64,000 nucleotides of DNA from Saccharothrix australiensis (GCF_003634935.1 NZ_RBXO01000001.1:3807501-3871500); one strand, 5' to 3'; counted from the stretch's first letter, positions 18,765-27,704 are shown. The notes: generated by a model not told the origin, from the letters alone. Translations and numbers: made by a program.

Positions 18765-20084
18765 TCAGGCGTCGACCGCGGCTGCGGCGAGGTCTTCCAG
18801 GCGCGCCACGACGTCGCCGGGTGAGGGCATGGCCAGCATCTCGTCGCGCAGCAGGCCGGCCCGCTCGCGGAAGGACGGCTCGCCCAGCAGGCGCAGCACG
18901 CCGTCGCGGACGGCCGGCCCGGTGACCCGGTCGGCCGGGATGGTCAGCGCCGCGCCCTGCCCGGCGAGCCGGCGCGCCAACGCGGGCTCGTCGAAGTCCA
19001 CCGGCAGGGCCAGTTGCGGCACGCCGTAGGCCGACGTGGTCGCGAGCGTCCCGAAGCCGGCGTGGTGGACGACCGCGGCGCAGGTGGGCACCAGCGCGTG
19101 CAGCGGCACCCGTGGGAAGACGCGCACGTTGTCGGGCAGGTCGTCCAGCCCTTGGCGGCGCGGGTCCGCGACGGTCGCCACCACCTCGGCGTCCATTTCG
19201 GACAGCGCGGTCAGGATCTCCCGCAGCCCGGAGGCGTAGGACGAGGTCCGCTCGGCGACCTCGGTGATGCCGAGCGTCACGGCGATCCTCGGCCGCTCGG
19301 GCGGAGCGGTCAGCCACCTCGGCACGATCGCCGACCCGCCGTAGGGCACGTACCGCATCGGCACGTAGCGCAGGTCGGCCGGCGTGGCCAGCGAGGGCGG
19401 GAGCTGGTCGACGGTGAACTGCCCGGTGACCACGTCCTCGTCGAACCCGAAGCCGTACCGGCGGGCGTACCGGGCGAGCCAGTCGCCGAGCGGGTCGGCC
19501 CGGTCCTCCGGCGGCTGCCGGTCGCGCAGCCGCCGGAAGTGGTCGCGGGTGACGCCGAAGATGTCCTGACCCCACAGCAGCCGCCCGTGCGCGGCGCCGC
19601 ACGCCTTCGCCGCGATCGGGCCGGCGTAGGTGATCGCGTCCCAGAGCACGAGGTCGGGCCGCCAGTGCCGGGCGAAGGCCACGAGGTCGCCGACGATCGG
19701 CACGGCGTCCGCCCGGTGCCATTCGACCGCGGTGTCCCGGTAGCCGTCGGCCAGGTGGCGCCACGTGGCCTTCTCCGGCGCGTCGGCCACGTCGTAGGGC
19801 CGGATCAGGGCCGTCGGGTCGTCCGGTGCGGCACCGGCTCCCCGGTCGGCGTCCGGTGCGGCGTCGGCGTCCGGGGCCGCGGGTCCCGGCCCGGTGACGC
19901 GCCAGAAGCTGTCGCGGTCCCGGCCGACCGGCACCGCGGTCAGGCCCGCGCCGGTGACCACGTCCGCGAGGGACGGCGAGCAGGCGACGCGCACCTCGTG
20001 GCCCGCGGTGCGCAGCGCCCAGGCCAGCGGCACCGAGGACAGGAAGATGCTCCGGTCCGACCCGGTGGCGAACAGCACGCGCAT
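18765..20084 (-). CDS. Activator-dependent-type GT1 glycosyltransferase, copy 6
   Basis: At 439 residues this is the longest member of the nine-gene array, because of an Ala/Asp/Pro-rich insertion around residues 63-90 (GPAAPDADAAPDADRGAG). The insertion includes a near-duplicated APDAD unit. The acidic insertion of copy 1 occurs at the same place. N-terminus MRVLFATGSDRSIFLSSVPL; donor motif VVHHAGFGTLATTSAYGVPQ, then LALPVDFDEP. Residues expected for donor binding are intact. It lies 20 bases after copy 7. Confidence 0.87.
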   Translation of the reverse strand: MRVLFATGSDRSIFLSSVPLAWALRTAGHEVRVACSPSLADVVTGAGLTAVPVGRDRDSFWRVTGPGPAAPDADAAPDADRGAGAAPDDPTALIRPYDVADAPEKATWRHLADGYRDTAVEWHRADAVPIVGDLVAFARHWRPDLVLWDAITYAGPIAAKACGAAHGRLLWGQDIFGVTRDHFRRLRDRQPPEDRADPLGDWLARYARRYGFGFDEDVVTGQFTVDQLPPSLATPADLRYVPMRYVPYGGSAIVPRWLTAPPERPRIAVTLGITEVAERTSSYASGLREILTALSEMDAEVVATVADPRRQGLDDLPDNVRVFPRVPLHALVPTCAAVVHHAGFGTLATTSAYGVPQLALPVDFDEPALARRLAGQGAALTIPADRVTGPAVRDGVLRLLGEPSFRERAGLLRDEMLAMPSPGDVVARLEDLAAAAVDA

Positions 20085-20104
20085 GGGTTGCTCCTCGGTG
20101 GGTT

Positions 20105-21346
20105 TCAGCACAGTTCGGCCAGTCGCGACGCCAGCTCGCCGGGCGAGGGCAGCGCGAGCATCTCGTCGCGCAGGTCCTCCGCCCGCCGCCCGAAGGCGGG
20201 CTCGTCCAGCAGGCGCAGCAGGTGCTCCCGCACCGCCTGCCCCGTCGCCCGGCCGGTGTCGAGCATCAGGCCCGCGCCGTGCGCGGCGAGCTTGCGCGCG
20301 TAGATCGTCTGGTCGAAGTGGAACGGGATGGCCAACTGCGGCACGCCGTGCAGCGAGGTGGTGGCCAGGGTCGCCCCGCCCGCGTGGTGGATGACCGCGG
20401 CGCACGTGGCCGTCAGGGCGTGCCACGGCACGTACGGCACCACCCGCGCGTTGTCGGGCGCCACCAGGCCGTCCCGCTGGTCGTCGGCGACCGTCGCGAC
20501 CACCTCGACGTCCAGGTCGGACAGCGCGTCGAGGATCTCGCCCACGCCGACGACGTAGCCGCCGTAGTGCTCGGTCGCGCTCAACCCCATCGTCAGCGCG
20601 ACCCTCGGCCGCGACGGCGGGACGCGCAGCCAGTCCGGCACGACGGCGGGCCCGCCGTAGGGCACGTGCCGCGTGCGCACGTACCGCAGGTCCGCCGACT
20701 CCTGGAGCGAGGCCGGGAACTGGTCGATGGTGAACTGCCCGGTGACCATGTCCTCGGTGAACTCGAAGCCGTACTTCTCGCCGTACCCGCCGAGCCACTC
20801 GGCGAGCGGGTCGGCGCGGTCGCCCGGCGGTCGGGACGCCCGCAGCCGCAGGAACTCGCCGCGCGCGATGCCGAAGACGTCCTGGCCCCACAGCATCCGG
20901 GCGTGCGCCGCGCCGCTCGCCTTGGCCGCGATCGCGCCGGCGAACGTCGTGGGCTCGCGGACCACCAGGTCCGGCCGCCACCAGCGGGCGAACGCCACCA
21001 GGTCGGCCGTGATCGGGAAGTTCTCGACCCGGTACCACCATTCGACGTTGTGCCGGTACGCCGACGACAGGTACGGCCAGGAAGCCTTCTCCGGGTGCTC
21101 GGCCACGTCGTAGGGCGGGGGCAGGCCGGCCCGCCCGGCCTCGCGGACGGCCTGGTCCTCCAGCTCCAACGTCGGCGTGTCGCGGCCGACCGGCACCGCG
21201 GTCAGGCCGGCCTGCGTGATGACGTCGGCGAACTTCGGCTGGGCGGCCACGCGGACGTCGTGGCCGGCGGTGCGCAGCGCCCACGCCATCGGCGCGAAGT
21301 ACTGGAAGATGCTCTTGTTCGGGCACGTCGCGAACAGCACGCGCAT
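20105..21346 (-). CDS. Activator-dependent-type GT1 glycosyltransferase, copy 7
   Basis: This 413-residue enzyme starts MRVLFATCPNKSIFQYFAPM. The donor signature VIHHAGGATLATTSLHGVPQ, then LAIPFHFDQT, places it with copies 8 and 9 in a subgroup that has (G/A)ATLAT instead of GTLAT and FHFD(Q/E) instead of WEFDE. Copies 7 and 8 share FQYFAPMAWALRTAGHDVRV exactly, so they are recent duplicates. In this copy WEP is replaced by REP (LVVREPTTFAG). Confidence 0.87.
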   Translation of the reverse strand: MRVLFATCPNKSIFQYFAPMAWALRTAGHDVRVAAQPKFADVITQAGLTAVPVGRDTPTLELEDQAVREAGRAGLPPPYDVAEHPEKASWPYLSSAYRHNVEWWYRVENFPITADLVAFARWWRPDLVVREPTTFAGAIAAKASGAAHARMLWGQDVFGIARGEFLRLRASRPPGDRADPLAEWLGGYGEKYGFEFTEDMVTGQFTIDQFPASLQESADLRYVRTRHVPYGGPAVVPDWLRVPPSRPRVALTMGLSATEHYGGYVVGVGEILDALSDLDVEVVATVADDQRDGLVAPDNARVVPYVPWHALTATCAAVIHHAGGATLATTSLHGVPQLAIPFHFDQTIYARKLAAHGAGLMLDTGRATGQAVREHLLRLLDEPAFGRRAEDLRDEMLALPSPGELASRLAELC

Positions 21347-21366
21347 GTGCTTCCCCCTCGGCTCGG

Positions 21367-22632
21367 TCATCGGGCGTCGCGGTACCGGTCGACCAGGCCC
21401 TCGATCCCGCCGACGGCCTCGGTGGGCGACGGCGTGGCCAGCACGTCGTCGCGCAGCCGGACCGCGGCGTCGCGGAAACCCGGCTCCCGCAGCAGCCGCA
21501 GCACGGCGTCCCGGACGTGCTCGCCGGTCGCCTCCGTCGAGTGGATCGCGATGCCCGCGCCCTGCGCGGCGAGGGCGCGGCCGAGCGCGGGCTGGTCGAA
21601 GTGGAAGGGCAGCGCCAACTGCGGCACCGCGTGCAGGCTGGTGGTGGCCAGGGTCGCCGCGCCGGCGTGGTGGATGACCGCCGCGCACGTCGGCACCAGG
21701 GCGTGCAGCGGGACGTACGGCACGATCCGCGCGTTGCCCGGCGTCGCGCCGAGCCGGTCGCGCACCCGGTCGGCGATGGTGGCCACGACCTCCACGTCGA
21801 GGTCGGCCAGCGCGTCGAGGATGTCACCGACGCCCACCGTGTAGCCGTCGAACCGCTCGGTGGCCGACAGCCCGAGCGTCAGCGCGACCCTCGGCCTGCC
21901 GTCGGACTGCCACAGCCACTTCGGCACCACGGCCGGCCCGCCGTAGGGCACGTAGCGCACCGGCACGTAGTGCAGGTCGGCGGGCGTCCGCAGCGGGCCG
22001 GGGATCTGGTCGATGGTGAAGTGGCCGGTGACCATGTCCTCGGCGAACCCGAAGCCGTACTTGTCGGCGTAGCCGCCGAGCCAGTCGGCCAGCGGGTCGG
22101 CGCGGTCGGTCCGGTCCCGGCCGAGGCGGAGGAAGTGGTCGCGGGTCACGCCGAAGACGTCGACGCTGTAGAGCATCCGGGCGTGCGCGGCGCCCACCGC
22201 CTTGGCCGCGATCGGGCCGGCGAACGTCGTCGGCTCCCAGACGACCAGGTCGGGCCGCCAGTACCGGGCGTAGTCGACCAGCTCGGTGACCAGCGGGACG
22301 CTCTTCATCCGGAACCACCAGTCGACCTGTCGCGCGTAGCCCGCGCTCAGGTGCTCCCAGGTGATCAGGTCCGGCTCGTCGACCACGTCGAAGGGCGCGG
22401 GCAGCCCCGCGCGCGTCGCGTCCCGCTCCCGCGTCCGGTGCTCGGCCAGCCGCCAGATGTCGCGGTCGCCGCCGACCGGCACGGCGGTCAGGCCGGCCTG
22501 CGTGACGACGTCGGCGAACTTCGGCTGGGTCGCCACGCGGACGTCGTGGCCCGCGGTGCGCAGCGCCCACGCCATCGGCGCGAAGTACTGGAAGATGGTC
22601 TTCTCCGGGTAGCTGACGAACAGGACGCGCAT
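21367..22632 (-). CDS. Activator-dependent-type GT1 glycosyltransferase, copy 8
   Basis: This 421-residue enzyme starts MRVLFVSYPEKTIFQYFAPM. Its donor motif VIHHAGAATLATTSLHAVPQ, then LALPFHFDQP, is of the copy 7/8/9 subgroup. The central region FRMKSVPLVTELVDYARYWR, and the shortened RLGRDRTDRADPLADWLGGY, distinguish it from copy 7. It lies 12 bases after copy 9. Both donor histidines and the terminal DQ are intact. Confidence 0.87.
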   Translation of the reverse strand: MRVLFVSYPEKTIFQYFAPMAWALRTAGHDVRVATQPKFADVVTQAGLTAVPVGGDRDIWRLAEHRTRERDATRAGLPAPFDVVDEPDLITWEHLSAGYARQVDWWFRMKSVPLVTELVDYARYWRPDLVVWEPTTFAGPIAAKAVGAAHARMLYSVDVFGVTRDHFLRLGRDRTDRADPLADWLGGYADKYGFGFAEDMVTGHFTIDQIPGPLRTPADLHYVPVRYVPYGGPAVVPKWLWQSDGRPRVALTLGLSATERFDGYTVGVGDILDALADLDVEVVATIADRVRDRLGATPGNARIVPYVPLHALVPTCAAVIHHAGAATLATTSLHAVPQLALPFHFDQPALGRALAAQGAGIAIHSTEATGEHVRDAVLRLLREPGFRDAAVRLRDDVLATPSPTEAVGGIEGLVDRYRDAR

Positions 22633-22644
22633 CCGGTGTGCTCC

Positions 22645-23916
22645 TCAGGCGGCGGTGACGCGGTGCTTCGCGGTCAGTTCCTCCAAGGCGCCGACCAGGT
22701 CGCCGGGCCCCGGCATGGCCAGCAGCTCGGCGCGCAGCGCGTGGGCCCGCTCGCCGAAGCCCGGCTCGGTCAGCAGCCGCAGCAGGTGGTCCCGGACGGC
22801 GGTGCCGGTGACCTGGTCGGGCGGCAGGGTCAGCCCCGCGCCCTGGGCGGCCAGGGCGCGGGCCACGATCGGCTCGTCGAAGTGGAAGGGCAGGCTGAGC
22901 TGCGGCACGCCGTGCAGGCTCACCGTCGCCAGCGTCGCCGCGCCCGCGTGGTGGACGACCGCCGCGCAGGTGGGCGCGAGGTCGTGCAGCGGCACGTAGG
23001 GCACCACCCGCGCGTTGGGCGGTATGCGGTCCAGCGCGCGCTTCTGCTCGTCGCCGATCGTCGCGACGACCTCGACGTCCAACTCGCCCAACGTGTCCAA
23101 AATGGACTGCACGGGCACGGTGTAGCCGCCGAAGGAGTCGGTGGCGGCGAGGCCGAAGGTCAGCGCGACCCGGGGCGACCGCGGGTCCTCGCGGAGCCAC
23201 CGGGGCACCACGGCCGCGCCGCCGTGGGGCGTGTAGCGCAGCGGGACGCGGTGCAGCCCGGTCGGCAGGGCCAGCGACGCGGGCAGCTGGTCGATGGTGA
23301 ACTGGCCGGTGGCCATGTCCTCGGAGTACTCGGCCCCGTGGTGCCGGGCGTTGGCCCCGAGCCAGTCGGCCAGCGGGTCGGCGCGGTCCTCGGGCGGCCG
23401 CTGCTCGCGCAGCCGCAGGAAGTGCTCGCGGGTGACGCCGAAGACGTCCGTGCCCCACAGCAACCTGCCGTGCGCCGCGCCGACCGCCTTGGCCGCGATC
23501 GCGCCCGCGTAGCTGGTGGGCTCCCACAGCACGAGGTCCGGCCGCCAGTGCCGGGCGAAGTCCACCAGGCCGGCGATCACCGGGACGTTCTCCGCCTTGT
23601 GCCACCAGGTGACCTCCCGGTCGTACCCGGCCTTCAGGCGCTCCCACGCGACCTCGTCGCGCGGCGTGCCCGCCGCGTCGTACGGCGGGCGCAGGCCCGG
23701 CCGCGCGGCCTGGATCCGCTCCGGCGAGACCCGCGCCCAGGGGTCGCGGTCGCTGCCGACCGGCACGGCGGTCAGGCCCGCCTGCGTGATGACGTCGGCG
23801 AAACCCGGCCGGGCGGCCACCCGCACCTCGTGGCCCGCCGTGCGCAGCGCCCAGGCCAGCGGCGCCAGCGTCAGCAGGTAGCTCCGCACCGCGGAGGTGG
23901 TGAACAGGACCCGCAC
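22645..23916 (-). CDS. Activator-dependent-type GT1 glycosyltransferase, copy 9
   Basis: This 423-residue enzyme begins at GTG (VRVLFTTSAVRSYLLTLAPL), chosen because GGAGGG lies five bases upstream; a GTG two codons earlier would overlap the stop of copy 10. Donor motif VVHHAGAATLATVSLHGVPQ, then LSLPFHFDEP. It is the third member of the AATLA subgroup. It has YTPHGGAAVVPRWLREDPRS, with Arg-Glu-Asp where siblings have WAPPERP. Confidence 0.86.
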   Translation of the reverse strand: MRVLFTTSAVRSYLLTLAPLAWALRTAGHEVRVAARPGFADVITQAGLTAVPVGSDRDPWARVSPERIQAARPGLRPPYDAAGTPRDEVAWERLKAGYDREVTWWHKAENVPVIAGLVDFARHWRPDLVLWEPTSYAGAIAAKAVGAAHGRLLWGTDVFGVTREHFLRLREQRPPEDRADPLADWLGANARHHGAEYSEDMATGQFTIDQLPASLALPTGLHRVPLRYTPHGGAAVVPRWLREDPRSPRVALTFGLAATDSFGGYTVPVQSILDTLGELDVEVVATIGDEQKRALDRIPPNARVVPYVPLHDLAPTCAAVVHHAGAATLATVSLHGVPQLSLPFHFDEPIVARALAAQGAGLTLPPDQVTGTAVRDHLLRLLTEPGFGERAHALRAELLAMPGPGDLVGALEELTAKHRVTAA

Positions 23917-23918
23917 GG

Positions 23919-25178
23919 TCACCCTCCCGATCGTTGTCCGGCGACGAGCGCCACCAGCCGCCCGACGACCTCGTGCGGCGCGGGCATGGCCAGCATCTCG
24001 GCGCGCAAGCGGTCCGCCGCGCGCCCGAACGCGGCGTCGCCGAGCAGGCGCAGCAGGTGGTCGCGGATGCTCCGCCCGCTCGCGCGGGTGGAGTGCAGCA
24101 CCACGCCCGCGCCCCGCTCCGCGACGCGGTCGGCCAGCGGCGGGTCGTCGGCGTGCACGGGCAGCACCAGTTGGGGCACGCCGTGCAGGGCGGCGGCGGC
24201 CAGCCCGGCGGGGCCGGGGTGGTGCACGACGGCCGCGCAGCCGGGCAGGAGCGCGGACAGCGGCAGCGGTGGCACGGCGACCGCGTTGGCGGGCAACCGG
24301 GCCGGCGGGTCGCCGTCGAGCGCGGCCACCACCTCGACGTCGAGGTCGCCCAGCGCGTCCAGGATCTCCGCCGCGCGCACCGGGTAGCCGCCGAACGCCT
24401 CGCCGCCCGTGCCGCCGAGCGCGACGAGGACCCTGGGCCGGTCCGGCGCGCCGGGCAGGTGGGCCGGCGTCGTCACGGGCCCGTCGTAGGGCACGTGGCG
24501 CATCGGGACGCGCCGCACGTCGGCGGACATGCGCAGCGAGTCGGGCAGCGGGTCGATCGTGACGTCGCCGCGCGTCATGTCCTCGCTGAACCCCACGCCG
24601 AAGCGACCGGCCTGCTGCCCCAGCCAGTCGGCCAGCGCGTCGCCCCGCGCGCGGCGCGGCTGCCGCGCCCGCAGCCGCAGGTAGCGGTCGCGGGTGACGC
24701 CGAAAACGTCCAGGCCCCACAGCAGGCGGGCGTGCGCCGCGCCGACGGCCTTGGCCGCGATCGCGCCCGCGAAGGTGGTGGGCTCCCAGACGACCAGGTC
24801 CGGCCGCCAGTGCCGGGCGAACGCCACCAGGTCGCCGACCACCGGGAAGGCGTCCATCTTGTGCCACCACGTGACGTGGTAGTCGTAGGCGGCCTTCAGG
24901 TGCTCCCACGGCACGTCCGGCTCCACCGCCGCGTCGTACGGCGCGAGCAGCGCCGTCCGCAGCGCCGCCAGCTCCGCGGGCCGGGTCTCGAACGACTGCC
25001 AGATGTCGCGGTCCCGGCCGACCGGCACCGCGGTCAGCCCCGCCCGCGTGACCTCGCCGGTCAGCGCGGGCGGGACGGCCACCCGGACCTCGTGCCCGGC
25101 GGTGAGCAGCGCCCACGCCAGCGGCACCGTGCTCCGGAACACCGTCGGCTCGGGGACCGTGGTGAACAGCACGCGCAT
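23919..25178 (-). CDS. GT1 glycosyltransferase-like protein, copy 10, altered donor site
   Basis: The 419-residue protein begins MRVLFTTVPEPTVFRSTVPL and keeps the full length, but the normally invariant HHAGxGTLAT is VVHHPGPAGLAAAALHGVPQ, then LVLPVHADDP. Pro replaces Ala after the histidines, the Thr that helps bind phosphate is lost, and the segment linking the domains (ARLPANAVAVPPLPL) is shortened. The acceptor domain has MTRGDVTIDPLPDSL instead of MVTGHFTIDQLP. It may be inactive, an auxiliary partner, or use a different donor. It is first of the array, behind the ketoreductase. Confidence 0.8.
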   Translation of the reverse strand: MRVLFTTVPEPTVFRSTVPLAWALLTAGHEVRVAVPPALTGEVTRAGLTAVPVGRDRDIWQSFETRPAELAALRTALLAPYDAAVEPDVPWEHLKAAYDYHVTWWHKMDAFPVVGDLVAFARHWRPDLVVWEPTTFAGAIAAKAVGAAHARLLWGLDVFGVTRDRYLRLRARQPRRARGDALADWLGQQAGRFGVGFSEDMTRGDVTIDPLPDSLRMSADVRRVPMRHVPYDGPVTTPAHLPGAPDRPRVLVALGGTGGEAFGGYPVRAAEILDALGDLDVEVVAALDGDPPARLPANAVAVPPLPLSALLPGCAAVVHHPGPAGLAAAALHGVPQLVLPVHADDPPLADRVAERGAGVVLHSTRASGRSIRDHLLRLLGDAAFGRAADRLRAEMLAMPAPHEVVGRLVALVAGQRSGG

Positions 25179-25186
25179 TGGGCCGG

Positions 25187-26203
25187 TCACCGCGACGACG
25201 CGGCCGGCGCGCCCGCCTCCGCGGCCACCGCGGCGACGGCGCGGTCCAGCGCCTCGTCCAGCGCGACCGTCGGCACCCAGCCGGTGGCGCGCCGGAACGC
25301 GGCGGGGTCGAGCACGAAGTCGATCAGGTCGGTCGGGCTGGAGTGGTCGGCGGGCTCCACCCGCAGCAGCGGCACCGGCGCCTGCCCGGTGTGCGCCGAC
25401 ACCTTCCCGATCAGCGCCCGGAACAGGTCGCCGACCGCGGTGGCCACGCCGGTGCCGACCAGCCAGTGCCCGCCGGCCAGCGCGTCCGCGTGGTCGACCG
25501 CGGCGGTGAAGGCGCGGGCGGCGTCGTCCACGCACAGCAGGTCCCGCTTGACCGTGCCGTCGTGCCACATGGTCAGCGGCTGGCCGGCCAGCGCGCGCCG
25601 GATCATCGCCGCCACGACGCCCCGGTCCAGTGCCGTGCCGTCCGTGCCCCGCGTGAACAGCGTCGCCAGGCGCAGCGTGATCGCCCGGAGCACCCCGTCG
25701 GCGTCGGCCGCCTTCAGCGCCTGCTCCGCGGCCAGCTTCTGCCGGTCGTACACGGTCAGCGGCTCGTCCGGGTGGGTCTCGTCGATCCGCGCCGAGCGTG
25801 GCCGGCCGACCTGCGACATGGAGCCGGCGAACACCACCACCGGCGGCCGGTCGCGCGGCCGTGCCCGGCAGGCGTCGACCAGGTCGCGCACCAGCCCGAG
25901 GTTGACCCGCTCGGCGAGCCGGTCGCCCGCGCTCACCCGCCAGGTGGCCGGGCCCGCGATGTGCGCGACGAGGTGGATCACCACGTCGGCGTCGGCCACC
26001 GCGGCGGCGAGCGCGCCGGGCTCGGTCAGGTCGCTGCGCACGACCTCCACCTCGGCCCGGCAGCCGGGCGGTACCGCCGTCCGCCTGCGGCCGACGGCCC
26101 GCAGCCGCACCGGCCGGTCGGCGAGCTGCCTGGTGACCGCGGTGCCCAGCAGCCCCGACGCGCCGAGCACGACGACCAACGGCTTGGCGATGCCCTGTGT
26201 CAC
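25187..26203 (-). CDS. NDP-4-keto-hexose reductase (EryBIV/EvaE-like SDR)
   Basis: The 338-residue extended short-chain dehydrogenase has NAD(P)-binding GASGLLGTAV near residue 14, FAGSMSQVGRP supplying the catalytic Ser, and YDRQK supplying Tyr and Lys. Reductases of this kind make the final C4 reduction of NDP-4-keto-deoxysugars such as 4-epi-vancosamine. It lies eight bases before glycosyltransferase copy 10 and 42 bases after the ACP gene, so it is in the long minus-strand operon. The stereochemical outcome cannot be predicted. Confidence 0.8.
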   Translation of the reverse strand: MTQGIAKPLVVVLGASGLLGTAVTRQLADRPVRLRAVGRRRTAVPPGCRAEVEVVRSDLTEPGALAAAVADADVVIHLVAHIAGPATWRVSAGDRLAERVNLGLVRDLVDACRARPRDRPPVVVFAGSMSQVGRPRSARIDETHPDEPLTVYDRQKLAAEQALKAADADGVLRAITLRLATLFTRGTDGTALDRGVVAAMIRRALAGQPLTMWHDGTVKRDLLCVDDAARAFTAAVDHADALAGGHWLVGTGVATAVGDLFRALIGKVSAHTGQAPVPLLRVEPADHSSPTDLIDFVLDPAAFRRATGWVPTVALDEALDRAVAAVAAEAGAPAASSR

Positions 26204-26245
26204 GGATTCTCCCCTGAGTCTCGCACCGCGGCCCTTTCCGCTCGT

Positions 26246-26533
26246 TCAGTCGGCTCGGTGGCTTTCGCCGTCCGGTCGGTCGTCGCCGGCCGCGGCCAAT
26301 CGGACGATGATTTCCGCCAGATCCTCGAATTCCTCGCCGGTGAACTGCTCAAGGTCCTCGATCAGCTTGACGCCGTAGATGTTCTCCAGTTCGAGGACGA
26401 TCTGGACGAGGGAGAAGGAATCGAGGTCGCGAATACCGTCCGGCACCGGCACGTCCGGTTGTTCCGCGCAGATCGTCCGGGCGGTCTCGGCGACCGTCCG
26501 GGTGACTTCGTCCTTGTCGAGGATAGCGGTCAT
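26246..26533 (-). CDS. Free-standing acyl carrier protein
   Basis: The 95-residue acidic four-helix protein carries the phosphopantetheine attachment motif LDSFSLVQIV (Ser39). There is no ketosynthase in the window, so it probably carries the aryl acyl group activated by the adenylating enzyme at 30271-31347 rather than a polyketide chain. It is transcribed ahead of the ketoreductase and glycosyltransferases, with a one-mismatch copy of the cluster palindrome about 65 bases upstream. The C-terminal tail (DDRPDGESHRAD) is unusually charged. Confidence 0.88.
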   Translation of the reverse strand: MTAILDKDEVTRTVAETARTICAEQPDVPVPDGIRDLDSFSLVQIVLELENIYGVKLIEDLEQFTGEEFEDLAEIIVRLAAAGDDRPDGESHRAD

Positions 26534-26596
26534 CGCGGGCAGAACCTTCCTGGTGGGTGTGCTGATTTCGCCGGGAACCGGTGTCCCGGTGGATTC

Positions 26597-26612
26597 GTAC
26601 CGCCGGCGGGAC
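26597..26612. promoter_or_regulatory. 16-bp palindrome, one mismatch, putative LmbU-family operator (site B)
   Basis: GTACCGCCGGCGGGAC matches the cluster palindrome at 15 of 16 positions and keeps the CGCCGGCG core. It lies upstream of the ACP gene start (26533, minus strand), in the gap after the aldo/keto reductase gene. Confidence 0.5.
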
Positions 26613-26662
26613 GGCGGCGCGCGGGCGCCGTCGCGCGTCCGGGCGGCGCGGCGGCCGGCCAG

Positions 26663-26710
26663 CCTGCGCGGCGGGTGGCCTGCGCGGCGGGTGGCCTGCG
26701 CGGCGGGTGG
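26663..26710. repeat. Three perfect tandem copies of a 16-bp unit
   Basis: CCTGCGCGGCGGGTGG is repeated exactly at 26663-26678, 26679-26694 and 26695-26710. It lies between the end of the aldo/keto reductase gene and the ACP promoter zone. Exact identity implies recent expansion. No function is evident. Confidence 0.75.
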
Positions 26711-26714
26711 CCGG

Positions 26715-27704
26715 CTACCGGGCGCCGACCCGCCGCCCGAAGTTGTCGGTCGACCGCCAGCGGTCCCACTGCATCCGGCCGGTGGGCACCGGCAGCGCGT
26801 CGAGTTCGCGGAGGTCCTCCGGGCCGAGCCGCACGTCGAGCGCGGCCACGTTCTCCTCCAGCCGGCGCAGCGTCCGGGTGCCCGGTATCGGCACCACGCG
26901 GTCGCCCTGGGCCAGCACCCACGCGATCGCGACCTGGGCGGGCGTCGCGCCGACCCGCTCGGCGACCGACCGCACGCCCTCGACGATCGGCCGGTTGGCC
27001 GCCAGCGCGTCGGCGGTGAACCTCGGGTCGCTGGACCGGGAGTCGCCGACGCCGACGCCGTCGACGCCGCCCGTGAGGTAGCCCCGGCCGATCGGCGCGA
27101 ACGCCACGAACGCCACGCCGTTGGCCTGGCACCAGGGCAGCACGTCGGCGCGCAACTGGGGCGCCAGGATGGACAGCTCGTACTGCACGGCGGCCAGCGG
27201 GAACAGCGAGTGCACCAGGGCCAGCTCGGGCACGGTCGCGTGCGAGATGCCCAGCGCGCGCACCTTGCCCTCGGCGACGAGGTCCGCCATCGCGCCCCAG
27301 GTCTCCTCCAGCGGCACCGCCGGGTCGACCCGGTGCAGCTGGTACAGGTCGATCACGTCCACGCCCAGCCGGCGCAGCGAGCCCTCGCAGGCGGCCCGGA
27401 TGTGCTCGGGCCTGCCGTCGCGGCTCAGCGCGCCGTCGGGCCCCGGCACCAGGCCGCACTTGGTGGCGATGACGGCCCGGTCGCGACGGCCGCGCAACGC
27501 CCGGCCGAGCAGCTGCTCGTTGCTGAACGGCCCGTAGATGTCCGCCGTGTCGAACAGCGCGACGCCGAGGTCGAGCGCCCGGTGGACGACCTGGATCGAC
27601 TCCCGGTCGTCGCGGGTGGCCGGCGCGTAGCCGCCCGTCATCGACATGCAGCCGAGACCGGTCCGGCCGAGTTCGAGGTTTGCATCGATCGGAGTTTTCC
27701 GCAT
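26715..27704 (-). CDS. Aldo/keto reductase, probable NDP-hexose 3-ketoreductase (EryBII-like)
   Basis: The 329-residue AKR shows the Asp-Tyr-Lys-His tetrad: FDTADIYG, VIATKCG and LYQLHRVD. The C-terminal cofactor loop reads VVPIPGTRTLRRLEENVAAL. In erythromycin and avermectin pathways such AKRs act after the 2,3-dehydratase to give 2,6-dideoxy sugars. A 2,3-dehydratase is present at 36300-37670, so a digitoxose or similar dideoxy branch is plausible. The ATG at 27704 (MRKTPIDANLE) is preferred over 27725, which lacks a ribosome binding site. It is divergent from glycosyltransferase copy 11. Confidence 0.8.
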   Translation of the reverse strand: MRKTPIDANLELGRTGLGCMSMTGGYAPATRDDRESIQVVHRALDLGVALFDTADIYGPFSNEQLLGRALRGRRDRAVIATKCGLVPGPDGALSRDGRPEHIRAACEGSLRRLGVDVIDLYQLHRVDPAVPLEETWGAMADLVAEGKVRALGISHATVPELALVHSLFPLAAVQYELSILAPQLRADVLPWCQANGVAFVAFAPIGRGYLTGGVDGVGVGDSRSSDPRFTADALAANRPIVEGVRSVAERVGATPAQVAIAWVLAQGDRVVPIPGTRTLRRLEENVAALDVRLGPEDLRELDALPVPTGRMQWDRWRSTDNFGRRVGAR

